DNA from: Brachypodium distachyon
Lineage: Eukaryota > Streptophyta > Magnoliopsida > Poales > Poaceae
Direction of reading: 5' to 3'
NCBI RefSeq assembly: GCF_000005505.3
Contig: NC_016131.3
Coordinates: 3,658,001-3,722,000, forward strand
DNA: 64,000 nt
Below are positions 10,741 through 22,146 of this stretch, in pieces. Every line of letters starts with the position of its first letter. Position 1 is the first letter of the stretch. Under the pieces are notes generated by a model. That model made no database searches. It was given only the letters and a program-made list of their open reading frames with translations, and was not told the DNA's origin. The position numbers were made by a program, and so were the translations under genes.

Positions 10741-13440
10741 GTGTATATCTATTTCGTGGGTCCCAGCGACGGGGAAAAAAGTACTCCATCTCATTTACGC
10801 GTCTCTCTCACGCGTAGCCCCTGGCGTCTCTCACGCTCCCATGGCCACCGCCGAGTCGCCGCCGCTAATTTCCCATGCCGTCGCCGATCTCCATCGCAGG
10901 CTGGTTGTCCTCTCCTGCATGTCGTTGGAGACCTCATCACCGTCCTCGATGCCTCCAGCTCCCCCAGTAGCCGTGCGACTAATCCCCAAATCAACAGGTT
11001 TCGAGATCGGCGGTGACCCGGTGAATGACGTCGTTGAATTGGTGGCGGACAGTGGCGAGGAAGAAGGTAACTAGTCATGGACCTTGGATGCCTCTTGCTC
11101 GCCAATTTCCCCTCCGACTACTTACTCCTCTCCCACCGACCCACCTCCTTTGACGAACTTGGATGACTTTGGAGGGGACAATCGTGCCGAATTAGCCGCT
11201 GCACCGCATGATCAACGTAATTAGGAACATGAGTTCTTCCTCTTCTCTATCCCTTGCCGATCTGTGTTGATTTGTTTCGTTGTGTTTTGTTCATGACATT
11301 GGATGCACACATGGTGTTTGTGATATTGCTTGTTTGGCCGCCAGTAGTTATACACTTTATCCTTGTGTGATATTTCTTAAGCTTCCTTGGTTAACTAGAA
11401 CTCCATGCATTGCTAGCATCTGAGAGTAGTATTTCGTCCTAATGATAATCAGAAATGGTTTACACTGTAATATGAGTTTTAACTCTCAGATTTGCTCGTT
11501 AATGGACTCAGGTAGCTTCTCTCATGTTGGCAACAATGGAAGTGTCAATCCTATACTATTGCAGGTTGATCTCCTTCTACAGATCGATAAGTGGAAATGG
11601 CATAGGTACGTATAGTTAAATGAGTCCATGTCACCAAATGTTGATTATTTATTTCATGCTCGTATGCTGCTACTGAATTGTTTGATTCCATTAGTTGTTA
11701 AAAAGCTTGTACGTGTGTGATCATAGCGTCTAACTTTGTGTTGGATTCGCGCGGTTATCTCAAGTTTCTTCTTAGGCCTTTCATATAGTTAAGTCCTGGT
11801 GTGTTACCTTTTGCAGCAAGAGCCTTGGGAGCTCATGGTGGAAAACACATTGAGCTCATGAAGTTCAGAAAAGAGCTCGTTTGCACCAGGTAAACCAGGA
11901 TGCCAAGCTTGATTTTATTTCTCAATTTTCTATTAACCTTCAACTATAACTGCCATGCACAATATGTCATTTGTCCTTCTATTGATGATCTGGCGTGTTT
12001 TCATCCTCATGTTGGCAAGTAAATTTGCTTCATATTTGAAGGCCTACATGTCTGATATTTTGTGTATGTACTGAATCCAGGTTTGCAATTTTGGTAATCC
12101 CAGCAAAATTCAGTTCTTTTTTATGAACGATTCAGTTTACTGATTTCAGATAAAGGCCTTTTAGCTGTTAGAAATGACACAACAAAAAACTTTGATCGTA
12201 AAGCTCCAAAAGAAAAAAACAAACAGAAAAGAACTTACCGATATTTATCCATATGCACACCAAGGTCAGTACAGTTCAACTTTGTTCTGTCATTAGCATT
12301 TTTTTGAACCTAAGAGTGGTGTTTTTTACTGTGCGTTATAATACTTGCAAATTTGTTTTTTCAGTATATAACATGTTTCATGTCCTATTCGGGATAGCTT
12401 ATTTTTCTTGCAGAAGCACTGCCTGCATATTGGCATGTCCATTTCTCCTTGGTGACTTATGAAGGCAGGTAAAGTCAACGTTAGGGACAAGGAGTTAGAA
12501 CAGCAACTAGACTTTACAAACTAGACATACAGCCGGTTACATTGTATCTTGTAGTTGGTTATATTTGCTATTTTTTGGTACACTGTATCGGCAATGGTGT
12601 CTACCTCCTGTCTGTACCTTCTTCATATATACATTTCCAATCGTGCAATTTGTTATATGTCATATTTTGTATGCCTATTCACTTAAAGTTTCTTCAAGCA
12701 TGATTCACTGAATTTGAGTATGTAGGTTTACCGAAGGTCTAAGAAGATGGAGCTAAGTTTATTTCTGGCACTGAAGTGCCATTGAGAAGAAGGATTAACA
12801 GATTATGACAAATCATGTGAGTTTTATAATTGCATATGTACCGACATATGAGAATTATACTTGCATAGGTACTGGGTATTGGTTAATCTGCTCCTCTCAA
12901 GAAGGTATTGTTTTCTCCTTTCCTCTTCTGTAACGTTGACATATTCGTTTCTAATTTGTAGCTGTATCACAATTACTTCTCATTCTGATTAATGACATTA
13001 AAAATGCAAATCGGTTAGGTATGCACCACAGCCTTTTCTCTTGTCTCCTCAAGCTCAAAATTTCTCTTGCCATCCAATTTCTGCCCTAGCTTGATAACGA
13101 AACCAACAATCTTGCACCGTCATAGGAATCTGCTAACTACCGAGGGAAGGTGGCTACAGACATTGGAAATTCACAACTTGGATGGCTACCGATGGCTTAG
13201 AGTCACAAACTACTCCTGAGAAGACAAGAAAGAAGAAGAACAGAGTTCCAATGCTACCATGAGTGAAGTGAGAGTGTTGTTTTGAAGGGAATGTTGTCCT
13301 GACCTGAATGTGAATACTTGTCTTGATGAAGTGTAGAATCAACTACTCGCATTACAACACTTGTATTGAACTGAATGCTTTTCGTCAATTGAATTCTATG
13401 AAGTTGGTACTACTGAATAGTGTAATCAGATTGTAGTACT
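10741..13440. other. Unidentified interior of the CACTA element with exon-like segments
   Basis: After the gypsy fragment comes a GC-rich block (about 10840-11075, plus strand) opening with an ATG and reading MATAESPPLISHAVADLHRR, ended by an AAG/GTAACT splice-donor-like site. AT-rich DNA follows with several short segments bounded by TGCAG and GGTA(A/C), for example near 11573-11604, 11818-11891 and 12415-12468. This resembles captured, spliced host sequence, but I recognise no protein family and several segments contain stops. It is not supported as a gene. Confidence 0.4.
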
Positions 13441-13454
13441 AACACCTGATTGTT

Positions 13455-13630
13455 GAGGCATTTTCCAAATGAGCCTCGATTTGAATTTCAAGGCAATTTT
13501 GTATTGTGCTTGAAAATTTATTTAGTGGCATTTTTCAGAAGTGCCTAAGTTTAAATTTGAGGCAATTTTATAATGTGCCTGAAAATTTATTTGGTGGCAT
13601 TGTTCAAAAGTGCCTCAAAAGTTCTTTCCC
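13455..13630. repeat. CACTA subterminal tandem repeat, about 70-bp period
   Basis: About 2.3 copies of a 70-bp AT-rich unit (copies starting near 13455, 13526 and 13596). Motifs are gtggcatt-ttcaaaagtgcct, aatttgaggcaattttataa and gtgcctgaaaatttatttgg. The unit lies just inside the right terminal repeat, and similar GCCT/GGCA motifs lie inside the left end, as expected for subterminal repeats that bind CACTA transposase accessory protein. Confidence 0.7.
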
Positions 13631-13698
13631 TTCACCATTAGTTCTAACACTTTTTTATTATTTTAAGGCACTTTCAGAGTTTTTTTAGGTAACATACG

Positions 13699-13728
13699 GT
13701 GCCTTCGAATATACTCCGTGACGTAGTG
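13699..13728 (-). repeat. CACTA right terminal inverted repeat
   Basis: Reads GGTGCCTTCGAATATACTCC and on to GTGACGTAGTG. Its reverse complement starts CACTACGTCACGG and pairs with 5942-5971. It ends in the canonical TAGTG. Confidence 0.75.
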
Positions 13729-14697
13729 TGTGGCCATGCGTACGATCGAGCTCGCTCCTGCTGGCCCGGCGGCCGATCGAGAGTCGAGACAGAGGGGCGA
13801 GGCGTCGACGTGCGCCCGTGGCGGGCCAGGATCGGAGGCACTGCACGCACGAGCACCGGACGAAGTATTGTGCGATCTGGATTGATGGCGCGCGGTGGCT
13901 CGATCCGGCCGGCCGCGCATTCGTGTGCATTCACGCTAGCACGTGAACGTGTTGGGCATGTGACCCATCGACCGCGCGACAGGGGAGTAAAGACGGGGAG
14001 CACGGGCGCCCGTGTTGTTTTGTGCGAGTGCGACACGGACCAACGACTGCGTAAGTCACGACAGAATTCAACGGTTGGTGCACCAGGGATGGTATGTGCG
14101 TACGTACATTGCACGCACCCATCACTTCTCGGACAACTTGCTCGCGGCGACATACACATGCCATGTTTTTTCCCTATGCTGTGTGTACGTGGATCCATTC
14201 GCGAGCTTAATTATGTTGTCGTCGGGTCAGCAAGAGAAGTACGTACGGGACAAGGAAGAGGAAGATTACGGCAAGCCCGGGGGATTACGGAAGGAGAGAG
14301 AGACCGAGAAAGAGGCCATGAGGAACAGTGAGTGTGTCATATACAGGACTCTTAGCCCAACACCATTGATTGCAGTCTACGCTACAGAAGTTAGGCATGG
14401 TAAGCCAAGGAAGAAACACACCTCAAAGGCTCAAACGAAATGCGAAATCGAAAAATTTAACAAAAGAAAAATGCTCACCCGGCCCCTTAATTAGAGCCCG
14501 ACAAGAGAGCTCAACATATGAACCTATGTTTGGTTCATGTCGAACACAGCCCTGTATATATCAAATCTACCAACATCCATAACTTTAAATTAGTTTTATT
14601 GATCGAATCCATCATGACACGTATCTTCACAATATACTGTACTTATTTGATATGCATATATTAATACTATGTTTGTTTCTCAGTCGACGGCCACTCA

Positions 14698-14808
14698 TCC
14701 AGCCATGCATGTGTGATTAAGCTCCCCCTCCGCTTTGCAGCCAGCCGTGCATGTGTGATTAAACTCCCTCTCTGCTTTTAGCCAGCCATGCATGCATGTG
14801 TGTTTCTG
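14698..14808. repeat. Two-copy 57-bp tandem repeat with RY (CATGCATG) motifs
   Basis: The block ccagcc(a/g)tgcatgtgtgatta then aa/agctccc(c/t)ctc(c/t)gctttt/g is repeated, followed by a third partial copy containing CATGCATGCATG. The CATGCA core is the RY-type motif bound by B3 factors. It is non-coding. Confidence 0.6.
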
Positions 14809-15031
14809 TTTTTCGGAGTTTGAGATCACTGCAAAAATCATTCGTTCTCGTAGTAACATAAAGCAAGACCCCATTTATATGCTTATCATGTGTATTGCTA
14901 TAAATTTTAAAACGGTGCTAAAAACTTGAAATTTTAAAAAATGATCGATCCTGACAAACCACACTTGTACGACACAACCAACGCCACGAATAAAGGAAAA
15001 GGGCAACAAAAATAATAACAATTAAATTTTA

Positions 15032-15310
15032 GAAATTGCAGGTAAAACTTTATGTGTGATTCTAAAATTGCAGGTGGAACTTTATGCGCGATTCTAAAAA
15101 TTGCGAGTGAAACTTTACGCGAGATTCTAAAAATTGCAGGTGAAGGTTATGCGCGATTCAAAAAATCGCAAATGAACCTTCATGGGCGATTCTAAAAATT
15201 GCAGGTGAAATTTTATCCGCGATTCTAAAAAATTGCATGTGAAAATTTAGAGCGATTCTAAAAAATTACAGGTGAAAATTTATATGCGATTCTAAAAATT
15301 GAAGATGAAA
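15032..15310. repeat. AT-rich tandem array, about 36-bp unit, seven to eight copies
   Basis: The consensus unit is roughly aaattgcaggtgaaa then (a/c)tttatgcgcgattcta. Copies differ at several sites and by small indels but keep the order: 'attgcagg', 'gtgaaa', 'tttatg', 'cgcgattctaaa'. It starts near 15032 and fades out by about 15310. It is non-coding with no similarity elsewhere in the window. Confidence 0.75.
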
Positions 15311-16784
15311 TGGGAAGGATATTTCTTTTTAAATGAAGATTTTTAAATGAAAAGGATTTTACATTGTTGACATGCGAATTACCCGTGGGGTGGACGCTCA
15401 ATTTTACTACTAAAAAGAAATCTATCAGAACACAGGAAACAGAAGAAAAAAAAACCAACTTGTGACCTACAGCTAGACCATACTAGAGACGAACCACCAA
15501 ACCAACCAGCTAACACTATATAGATGCAGTTGTTGGGTTATTTAACATTGTCAGCCTCCTCATTAACTACAGCACAAATCTAACACATGATCCAACGGCC
15601 TAGACCATCGACTGATTTCTCAGGCGACTGAGTACTAGCAAATCCGTTTTCTATAATATTGGTTAAATTTCAGGAAGTTTGACTTAGATCAAAGTTAGAG
15701 CATTTTACATTTAGGAACTGAGTTAGAATTTTTTGTTTATGCCACAAAGACTACATGGGGTCAAGTTTGAACCGATTTCAACTAAAAATCAATCTTGAGC
15801 CTGGAAATACGTAGACGTCCCACGAGTGTGGGCGACGGAGAACATGATTTCCAGAATCATGCAGAGTGTCTGTTACACACCAAACTCACCGCAAAAATAA
15901 AAAGGGACATGTCTCTGGCCAAATCACGAGCTAGCTAGCCAAGCATTGGTAGGTTTTGTGCGCAGCTGGTTCTTTTGCCTTGCGTTTGCCCCGAGAGCGC
16001 GCGAAAAGCGTGCCCTGCTGATCTGCCCCGTTCGGTCGTCAGGGCAGCGCGCGCTTGAGCATGCACGAGATCTGCATGCATGCTTGGGCGAACTCGGCCG
16101 GCCGGCTGGCGTTGTTGCTAAGAAGACCACATGCAATGCACGCGCGACGCAGGCGAGGGTTGCACGCATTTGCCTTGAGGCTGATCTTTGCGTGCTTCCC
16201 CAGCTCGCTTACTTGTCCGCTCGGTTCGTTGGGCGCGCCAGGCCAGCCCATGCATCCTGCAGGTGCAGAGATATGCATCCGTCACCACGATTCCATCGTG
16301 GGAAGAGATGCATGGCTAGCTAGATTACCAGATAAAATTGACACATTGTCGATCGATCTCTTCATATCATGGCATGAAACCTTCTTTGATCATGGTAATA
16401 ACCAGGGCAGTAAAAAAGGGATCATTATACACCTATATACCTTGCCCTCTGTTAGTAACGAACATTTTCGAAGAGGCCAAAAGGCTCCACATCCATGAGC
16501 ATGAAGACCGCTCGGAGTAGCAGAGACCGGACTGGCCGCGTCGCGACACGTGTGAGCCCCCCTCTGTGCGGGCAGCGGCGCCCACCGACATCCGGGCCCC
16601 GTAACACCCAGACGCCCGCAGCGCGGAATCTACCCCGACCTGGTCCAGTACTCCCGGCCCCGCCTGTCCCACCACCATCACGCGAAACCTGCCTCGCTGT
16701 CCCGTAGGCCCACCCGTCAGGGTCTCATACTCCCAGCGGCGAGCACGCTGCACGCAACCCCCGGCCGCGCGCGCGCTGTCTGGC

Positions 16785-16792
16785 TATATATG
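16785..16792 (+). promoter_or_regulatory. TATA box of the Aux/IAA gene
   Basis: TATATATG lies in a CT-/GC-rich core promoter 136 bp before the Aux/IAA start codon, leaving room for a leader of about 105 nt. It is the only TATA-like element between 16500 and the ATG. Confidence 0.55.
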
Positions 16793-16927
16793 CGAGCCAC
16801 CCACACAAGCCACGCAACCGAACCCAAGCCAAGGAAGAACGTCCAAGCCAAGTCTCTCAACCAACCCACAAGCAACCCACGCGATTCTCGTCTGGACCCG
16901 CGAATTAATCAGTGAGCGAATCCGTCC

Positions 16928-17647
16928 ATGGAGATCATCGACGCGGAGCTGCGGCTCGGCCCGCCCGGAAGCAGCGGCAGCGGCGACATGGCGGCGAAGA
17001 AACGGTCGGCGGCAGCGGCGGCCAAGAGCGAGGCCTCCGGCACCGGCGGCGACCCCGACGCCGCACCGGCATCCAAGTAAGTTGGCTGCACCCCATGCCA
17101 TGGAGGCAAAAAAAACACGGAGGATTAAAGTGTTTTGCCGAGGTGATATGACTAACTGTGTGTGTGTGTGGTGCAGGGTGCAGGTGGTGGGGTGGCCGCC
17201 GGTGGGGGCGTACAGGAAGAGCACGGTGCAGTCAGCGTCAGCGGCGAGGGAGAAGGGCGGCGTCGGAGGAGGGCTGTACGTGAAGGTGAGCATGGACGGG
17301 GCGCCGTACCTGAGGAAGGTGGACCTGAGGACCTACGGAGGGTACGGGGAGCTCAGGGACGCGCTGGCCAAGCTCTTCGGCGCCTGCGACAAGGCCGCCG
17401 GCGGCGCCGGCGGATTTGCCGTCGCCTACGAGGACAAGGACGGCGACCTCATGCTCGCCGGCGACGTCCCATGGGAGTAAGTGTTGTACACTATATATAC
17501 ACTATACAGAAATTACATACCACATGTGCTGTGTCGTTGAGGGATCTGTGGCTAACGAGTTGCTTTCCTTTTGATTGATTACTTTGCAGCATGTTCATCT
17601 GCTCTTGCAAGAAGCTGAGGATAATGAGAGGCTCCGAAGCGAGATGA
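16928..17647 (+). CDS. IAA14: Aux/IAA transcriptional repressor (IAA14-like)
   Basis: Three exons (16928-17076, 17177-17476, 17590-17647) with GT-AG introns, in phase, encode 168 aa. Domain I is [14 protein letters not shown]: the EAR-type LxLxL is LRLGP here. A basic KKRSAA patch follows. Domain II, the TIR1/AFB degron, has the intact [15 protein letters not shown]1 (domain III/IV) region runs from [18 protein letters not shown], through [19 protein letters not shown], to the C-terminal [10 protein letters not shown]. Aux/IAA proteins sit in the nucleus, bind ARF factors through PB1 and recruit TOPLESS, and auxin triggers their degradation by SCF-TIR1. From memory, rice IAA14 sits in the same neighbourhood (beside EFG1-like and bHLH genes) and begins similarly. 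The tail is short, without the usual second nuclear signal. High confidence in family. Confidence 0.93.
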
Positions 17648-19398
17648 TCAATTAGGAGAGATGCATATATATGCATGGGAGGTCTATCTGAACAAGACTG
17701 AAACCGGTCGACGTGGCTAGCTCCGTATCACAGAGAAGGATGCGGTATATCCGTGAGCATGCATATATGAACATGCTCAGGTCGGCCATGGGAGATCGAT
17801 CAGACGAATGAAATCAAAGGTGTTGGCGGCCGGTAACAGATCGATCGAGCTGACGAGCTCACAACGTCCATCAGATTGTGTTATGGAGCCAGCAAGTACT
17901 CCGCTAGATCGGCACTTCGTACCAACAGGGCTCTGTGGATTCAGAAACGCAGCGTTGCGGATCGCATTATATGTACTGTCAGAGATTAATCGGCCATGCA
18001 AGTTTTCGCTGGAAACGTTAACTGGGACTTGTGTGTATATAAGTTCATTTTTTCCTTTTTCCAGTTTTGGGTTTCTTTTGTACTATCTGCGAGGAACTGG
18101 GAGCTCGGTGGGAAATAATAAGTCAGAGGAGAGGGGCAGATTTAAGTCCACTTGTCTTTTTTTTTTATCTCTTTGGCTCCAAGATTGCTGCTTGCATCTG
18201 CTGACGATAGAACTCATTAAAAAGAAAGTAGCAATATCTCAATCTCAGCTATGACTTCAAAACACGTCTAATCAAGATCTGTATCAGTCGTTCTTCCCAT
18301 GTCATGTCTCCCTTCTTCTATTCCTGCTGCTACCTTTTCTTTTCCGTTGGGTGCCTCGACCCAACTACGGACTGTTGTTCCCGACCCAACTGAACTCAAA
18401 ACACAAACTCTTTTGCTCCCCATAATCAGCCATCTATTCTATCGATTAACCCCAACAAATTTTTATACAGTACTCCAGTGGAGTATCAAATTTGACATCA
18501 GTGGTCCAGGGACACCGATGGTTTCTCCCAAAATTCGTACAAACAGGCACTCGATCTACATTCCCGAGAAGCAGCAGGCACCAAATCCCGGAGCACAGGC
18601 TACATCCAGCGGTACAAATCCAGAGGAGTCACTGCCGCGCATGTCACAGCCGGGACCTCTCCAAATCCCCAAACCGTGCTCCAGTTCCACACCACACAGT
18701 CCATGGATGCACGAGAAACCCAGGCCCAGATGCAGGCGCAGGACAAGTAAAACACATCTGCCGATGCGCCATTGCACGGCAATAGACTATTTACTCTTAC
18801 GAAGACTGGAACAGGACGGGCCAATGGCGATTCGCAAGAGGTAAGGTTGAAGATTCCTCTTCCGAATCATGGTGGGCTACGGGACAACATGCACCCTAGA
18901 CCCACATGAATGATGATGCAGGTGCGAGACCAGATGGGTAGGCAGACAACACGGCATCGATATCATGCTCACAGGTCATGAGATCCCAGCAGTGGGCAGA
19001 CAAGGGCAACAGGGCCACAGCCTAGCAGCTTGGGACGGAATGGTAAAAGCATCAGCATGGCTTCACCCGGGAACCGGTGTGTGCTGAGATGCTGGGATTC
19101 ATGGGGATGTCGATCGACCAATTCCAGGCTTCCAGCTCTCCAGATCCATGGTGGTGATGTAACATGTAAAATGACAGCATAAATATGAGCGTGTGTTGTG
19201 TTCGGTTTCGGCAGTAAGAGCGTTGGTGCAAAACGGTTTGATTTAGGGCAACACAAGGAGTCATTTTACAGCGTACAAAAATCATCAGCTTGATCAGGCA
19301 TTCGTGACGATGTTTCCTTTTCAAATTTAACAAGCCCCAAAAGTCACACTTTGGCGGGAAGAGATCTTCATTTCTCTGTCCCTCATGCTTCAGAATAT
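17648..19398. other. Spacer between the Aux/IAA gene and EFG1
   Basis: It contains the presumed 3' UTR of the Aux/IAA gene and, from the other side, that of EFG1. A 181-codon open frame at 18299-18844 (plus) has no recognisable domain and no codon-bias support. No transposon ends were recognised. Confidence 0.4.
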
Positions 19399-22146
19399 TC
19401 ATTCCTGTTGAGATAAACAAGCCGCGTTAGGAGACCTTTTGTATTGATTAATGATGTTGAGACTACAAGTGACATTGCATGGGTACTGTTCTGCTAAGGC
19501 AGACAAATGGTACAAAGCAAACCAACTAAGATATTATTCCCAATGATACACAGTGACCAACTTGTGTAAAAAAAAGACAAGCATAACCAACTTACAGTTA
19601 TACACACACCGCACATCATGTGGAACGATTTGCCAGAATATTCTTTAGATTTTGTTATTATCATAGTCCTTATGGATAGTCTTTTCTCTGGAGGAAGTGA
19701 GTTTTTATGGATATTCATTTATGATAAATAAACTTACAGTATCCGAGACTGACCAGAAAATCCTACGAGGATGCAATGTTCTACCTTCCTTTTCTTCTTA
19801 GGTCTCCTTTTGCGACGTGGTTTATGAGCATCTGAATTTGAACTCAGAGTGCTGTTGTGATCTCCAGACAGATTTGATGCTCTCCTATTCTTGAATGAGT
19901 TACCACCTGTGCTGTTTGAAGTATTTCCAGAGCTGGACATTGCACGTTTCTCCATGGATCTAGCTCTATTCGGTGGTAATGAGCGAGGTGGTGGCATAAG
20001 AACTCGAGCATCTCTCTGTCGCTGCATTGCACAGTAGGTGGGATTAAATAACAATAAGAAAAACTGTGACAGCTTACTGGAAAGAACTTGAAAGATACTG
20101 CAGATAACAACCTGATTCTTTTCATCGCTGGACATACCAGACGCCGCCCTACCTGAAGCACTGGAAGCTGGTTCTCTGCAGAAATTAGAACATCAGGATA
20201 CCTTCCCTTTATACACAACGTTTATGCAGTGTGACATATTATTCAGTTAACATAGAGTTTCAAGAATAACAGATTATAAGCCTATAAGGCTATGATAATT
20301 GCAAAGACTATCACATGGATTAACTTGCAGATTAAGATCGTTCAGAAGAAGTTTTTGGACAACCCTATTTCATTAACTGACTGTACACAACAATCGAAGC
20401 CAAACTACTACAAACAGTATTTGATCACCAGTTGTAATGGTCTCGGAGCAACAACCTTATTGCATGATATATCAGAGGGAATCTAAAAGCAAGTACAATA
20501 TATCATACTTTGCACTTTTGTCGGTCAGCTCATCATCTGCCTCTTCATCGCTTGAACTTCCCATAAAGAAATCATCGTCACTCACATCCAAGGTATCATC
20601 GTCGCTTGCTGTCTCTGTTAGGTGATGCAAAATAAATTTAGTACTGTACCTAAGACAGTAGAGATACAGCTAACAAGGTGGCACATATTTCAATGTAAAG
20701 ATGATGGATGATGCTAAGAGCCTAAGATAATCTAGAATTAGTAATACAAACACACACCTTCTAAGTCCTTTCCATTTGCTGCAGCAGCCATGAGATTATC
20801 CTTGATCTGTTTACGCCATACATTCCTCTTCTCGATAAGATCTGGGCTATCCTCCCCGGTGAACAGAGGGAGATATTTCTCAGTCTTCGGGAAAAACTGC
20901 AGAAGTAAAGATAAATAGCCTTCAGCTGAAAATTCAAGCAGGTTCATATAAAATAATGGTTCTAGAAAAAGTACTAGCCATGAATAAGGCCAAGGGATAT
21001 TCCTCAGTCAGCACAGAAATATAATAAATCTAACGCTTACTCGAACATATTCAAGATCTTCTCGCAATGTCGACAGCTTGTTGCTGGCATCATCAGCATT
21101 CGAACGTTGCTGCTTCTCAAGGCGCCTTATCATTCTCTCAATCTTTCGCCTCTCTGTGAAGTTTGAATATCCACACCAACAAAATGATGAGTACTGACAG
21201 GCAGACAGTTGGAACTAGAAATGAACAGGAACGAAGTCAAGTGATAGCAGACCAAAAAACTTTATCTTTCTATCTCTCAACTGTACTGTCCGTTGAATAG
21301 CTAGTTGATTCTGAAGCTCTTGCTGCCGCTTAAGTTCTTCCAATTTCTTCTCTTGAGCCACCCTCATTTCACTAGGAAGATCCTGCAGAATGAATACAGG
21401 ACATCTCAACACAGGGCTCAAATAAAAGTAGCGCTAAGGCTTAATATCTTTAGTCATGAAAAGCTCAAAGTGCTAAGATGTGTTCTGTCACATTAATCCT
21501 ACTTGTTTCCCAGATAAGGAGCCCTGTCAGCTTACAACTCACATGTTAAGCTAGGATACTCAATCATCTCACCCAGACTACGACGCATTACACATTAACA
21601 GACACACGGTTTTTCTAATATTTTTCAGATTTGTCTAGCTAAGGCTGCATACTTAACAACAGAAAATATGATTTCGCAAGCAACATCCCACATGATCGTT
21701 GCAGTAAGGGACCCAAATGTACCAAAGCGAGCATCAAGCTACATCATGAGCTTACTTGAAAATGGAAATCCTTAAGGCAGACACTAAACTGAGCTGATCG
21801 CAAGCAAAAGGGCGCACCATTAAAACCATCCGCCAATCCCTCCGCTTGCAAGTGGCAACCGATATTAATTGAGCAAAACTTAATCAACCTAGTTAGACTA
21901 ATAACCTCTGTTATCTCAGCTTTCCAGGCTGCGGATACTGAACGGCAACAACAGGCAGCGGAGGAGACCCCCAGTAAGTACCTTGCGGAGGAGGCGCTCC
22001 GTGGAGCGGATCTGGTTCTTGAGCGTGACGGTCTTCATGGCAGCGGCGCGCTTCCGCTTCCGATCGGCGGCGGGCGCGGACGCCGAAGCCGACGATTTGG
22101 GGCGGCGGACGGCGGGGGCGCGGCGGGGCTGGCCGCCGTGCGCCAT
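19399..22146 (-). CDS. EFG1: rRNA-processing protein EFG1 homologue
   Basis: Eight exons on the minus strand: 22146-21982, 21382-21253, 21153-21041, 20896-20758, 20614-20509, 20175-20112, 20021-19785 and a two-codon last exon 19404-19399. All junctions are in phase and the spliced frame is 319 aa. The N-terminus is basic (PAADRKRKRAAAMK), then LKNQIRSTERLLRK, DLPSEMRVAQEKKLEELKRQ and RDRKIKFFERRKIERMIRRL: the conserved helical EFG1 core (about residues 38-135). An acidic patch SDDDTLDVSDDDFF and a Lys/Arg tail KPRRKRRPKKKRK look like nucleolar targeting. Yeast Efg1 is a nucleolar factor for 18S rRNA 5' processing. If the last intron is not removed, the frame ends at 19734 (334 aa). Plant proteins in this family have the same acidic and basic tail. 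Confidence 0.88.

Larger units (their letters stand above)
5942..13728. mobile_element. CACTA (En/Spm) DNA transposon, non-autonomous, with nested retroelement
   Basis: The left end (5942) reads CACTGCGTCACGACGTATAT and the right end (13728), read in reverse, CACTACGTCACGGAGTATAT. The match continues to about 30 bp with roughly five mismatches. The element thus has CACT[A/G] termini and reads ...TAGTG on the right. Flanking triplets are TGG and TGT, a 3-bp target duplication with one mismatch, as expected for CACTA elements. Subterminal regions at both sides are rich in short GCCT(C/A)AAAA and GGCAATTTTAT motifs, typical transposase-binding repeats. No En/Spm TNPD-type transposase frame is present. 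A broken Ty3/gypsy fragment sits inside (6108-10740). The remaining interior (10.8-13.4 kb) is unidentified. Strand of the element is undetermined. Confidence 0.78.
13729..16780. other. Upstream intergenic region of the Aux/IAA gene
   Basis: No gene was recognised. The GC-rich stretches at 13.7-14.3 and 15.9-16.3 kb produce overlapping open frames on both strands, without conserved motifs or splice logic. Two tandem-repeat arrays are listed separately. A TGTCTC auxin-response-type hexamer occurs at 15910-15915 and a CACGTG G-box near 16545 in the presumed distal promoter; single short motifs like these can occur by chance. Confidence 0.4.

Noticed and set aside
13699..14331. 210-codon frame and several overlapping antisense frames
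   Set aside because: GC-rich sequence gives open frames in most frames here; translations are Arg-rich with no motif, and one starts inside the CACTA terminal repeat.
15032..15310. Could the 36-bp array be a CRISPR?
   Set aside because: The copies are contiguous and degenerate without unique spacers, and the window is plant nuclear DNA.
18299..18844. 181-codon frame after the Aux/IAA gene
   Set aside because: No conserved motif, no splice structure and not part of a known neighbour in rice.
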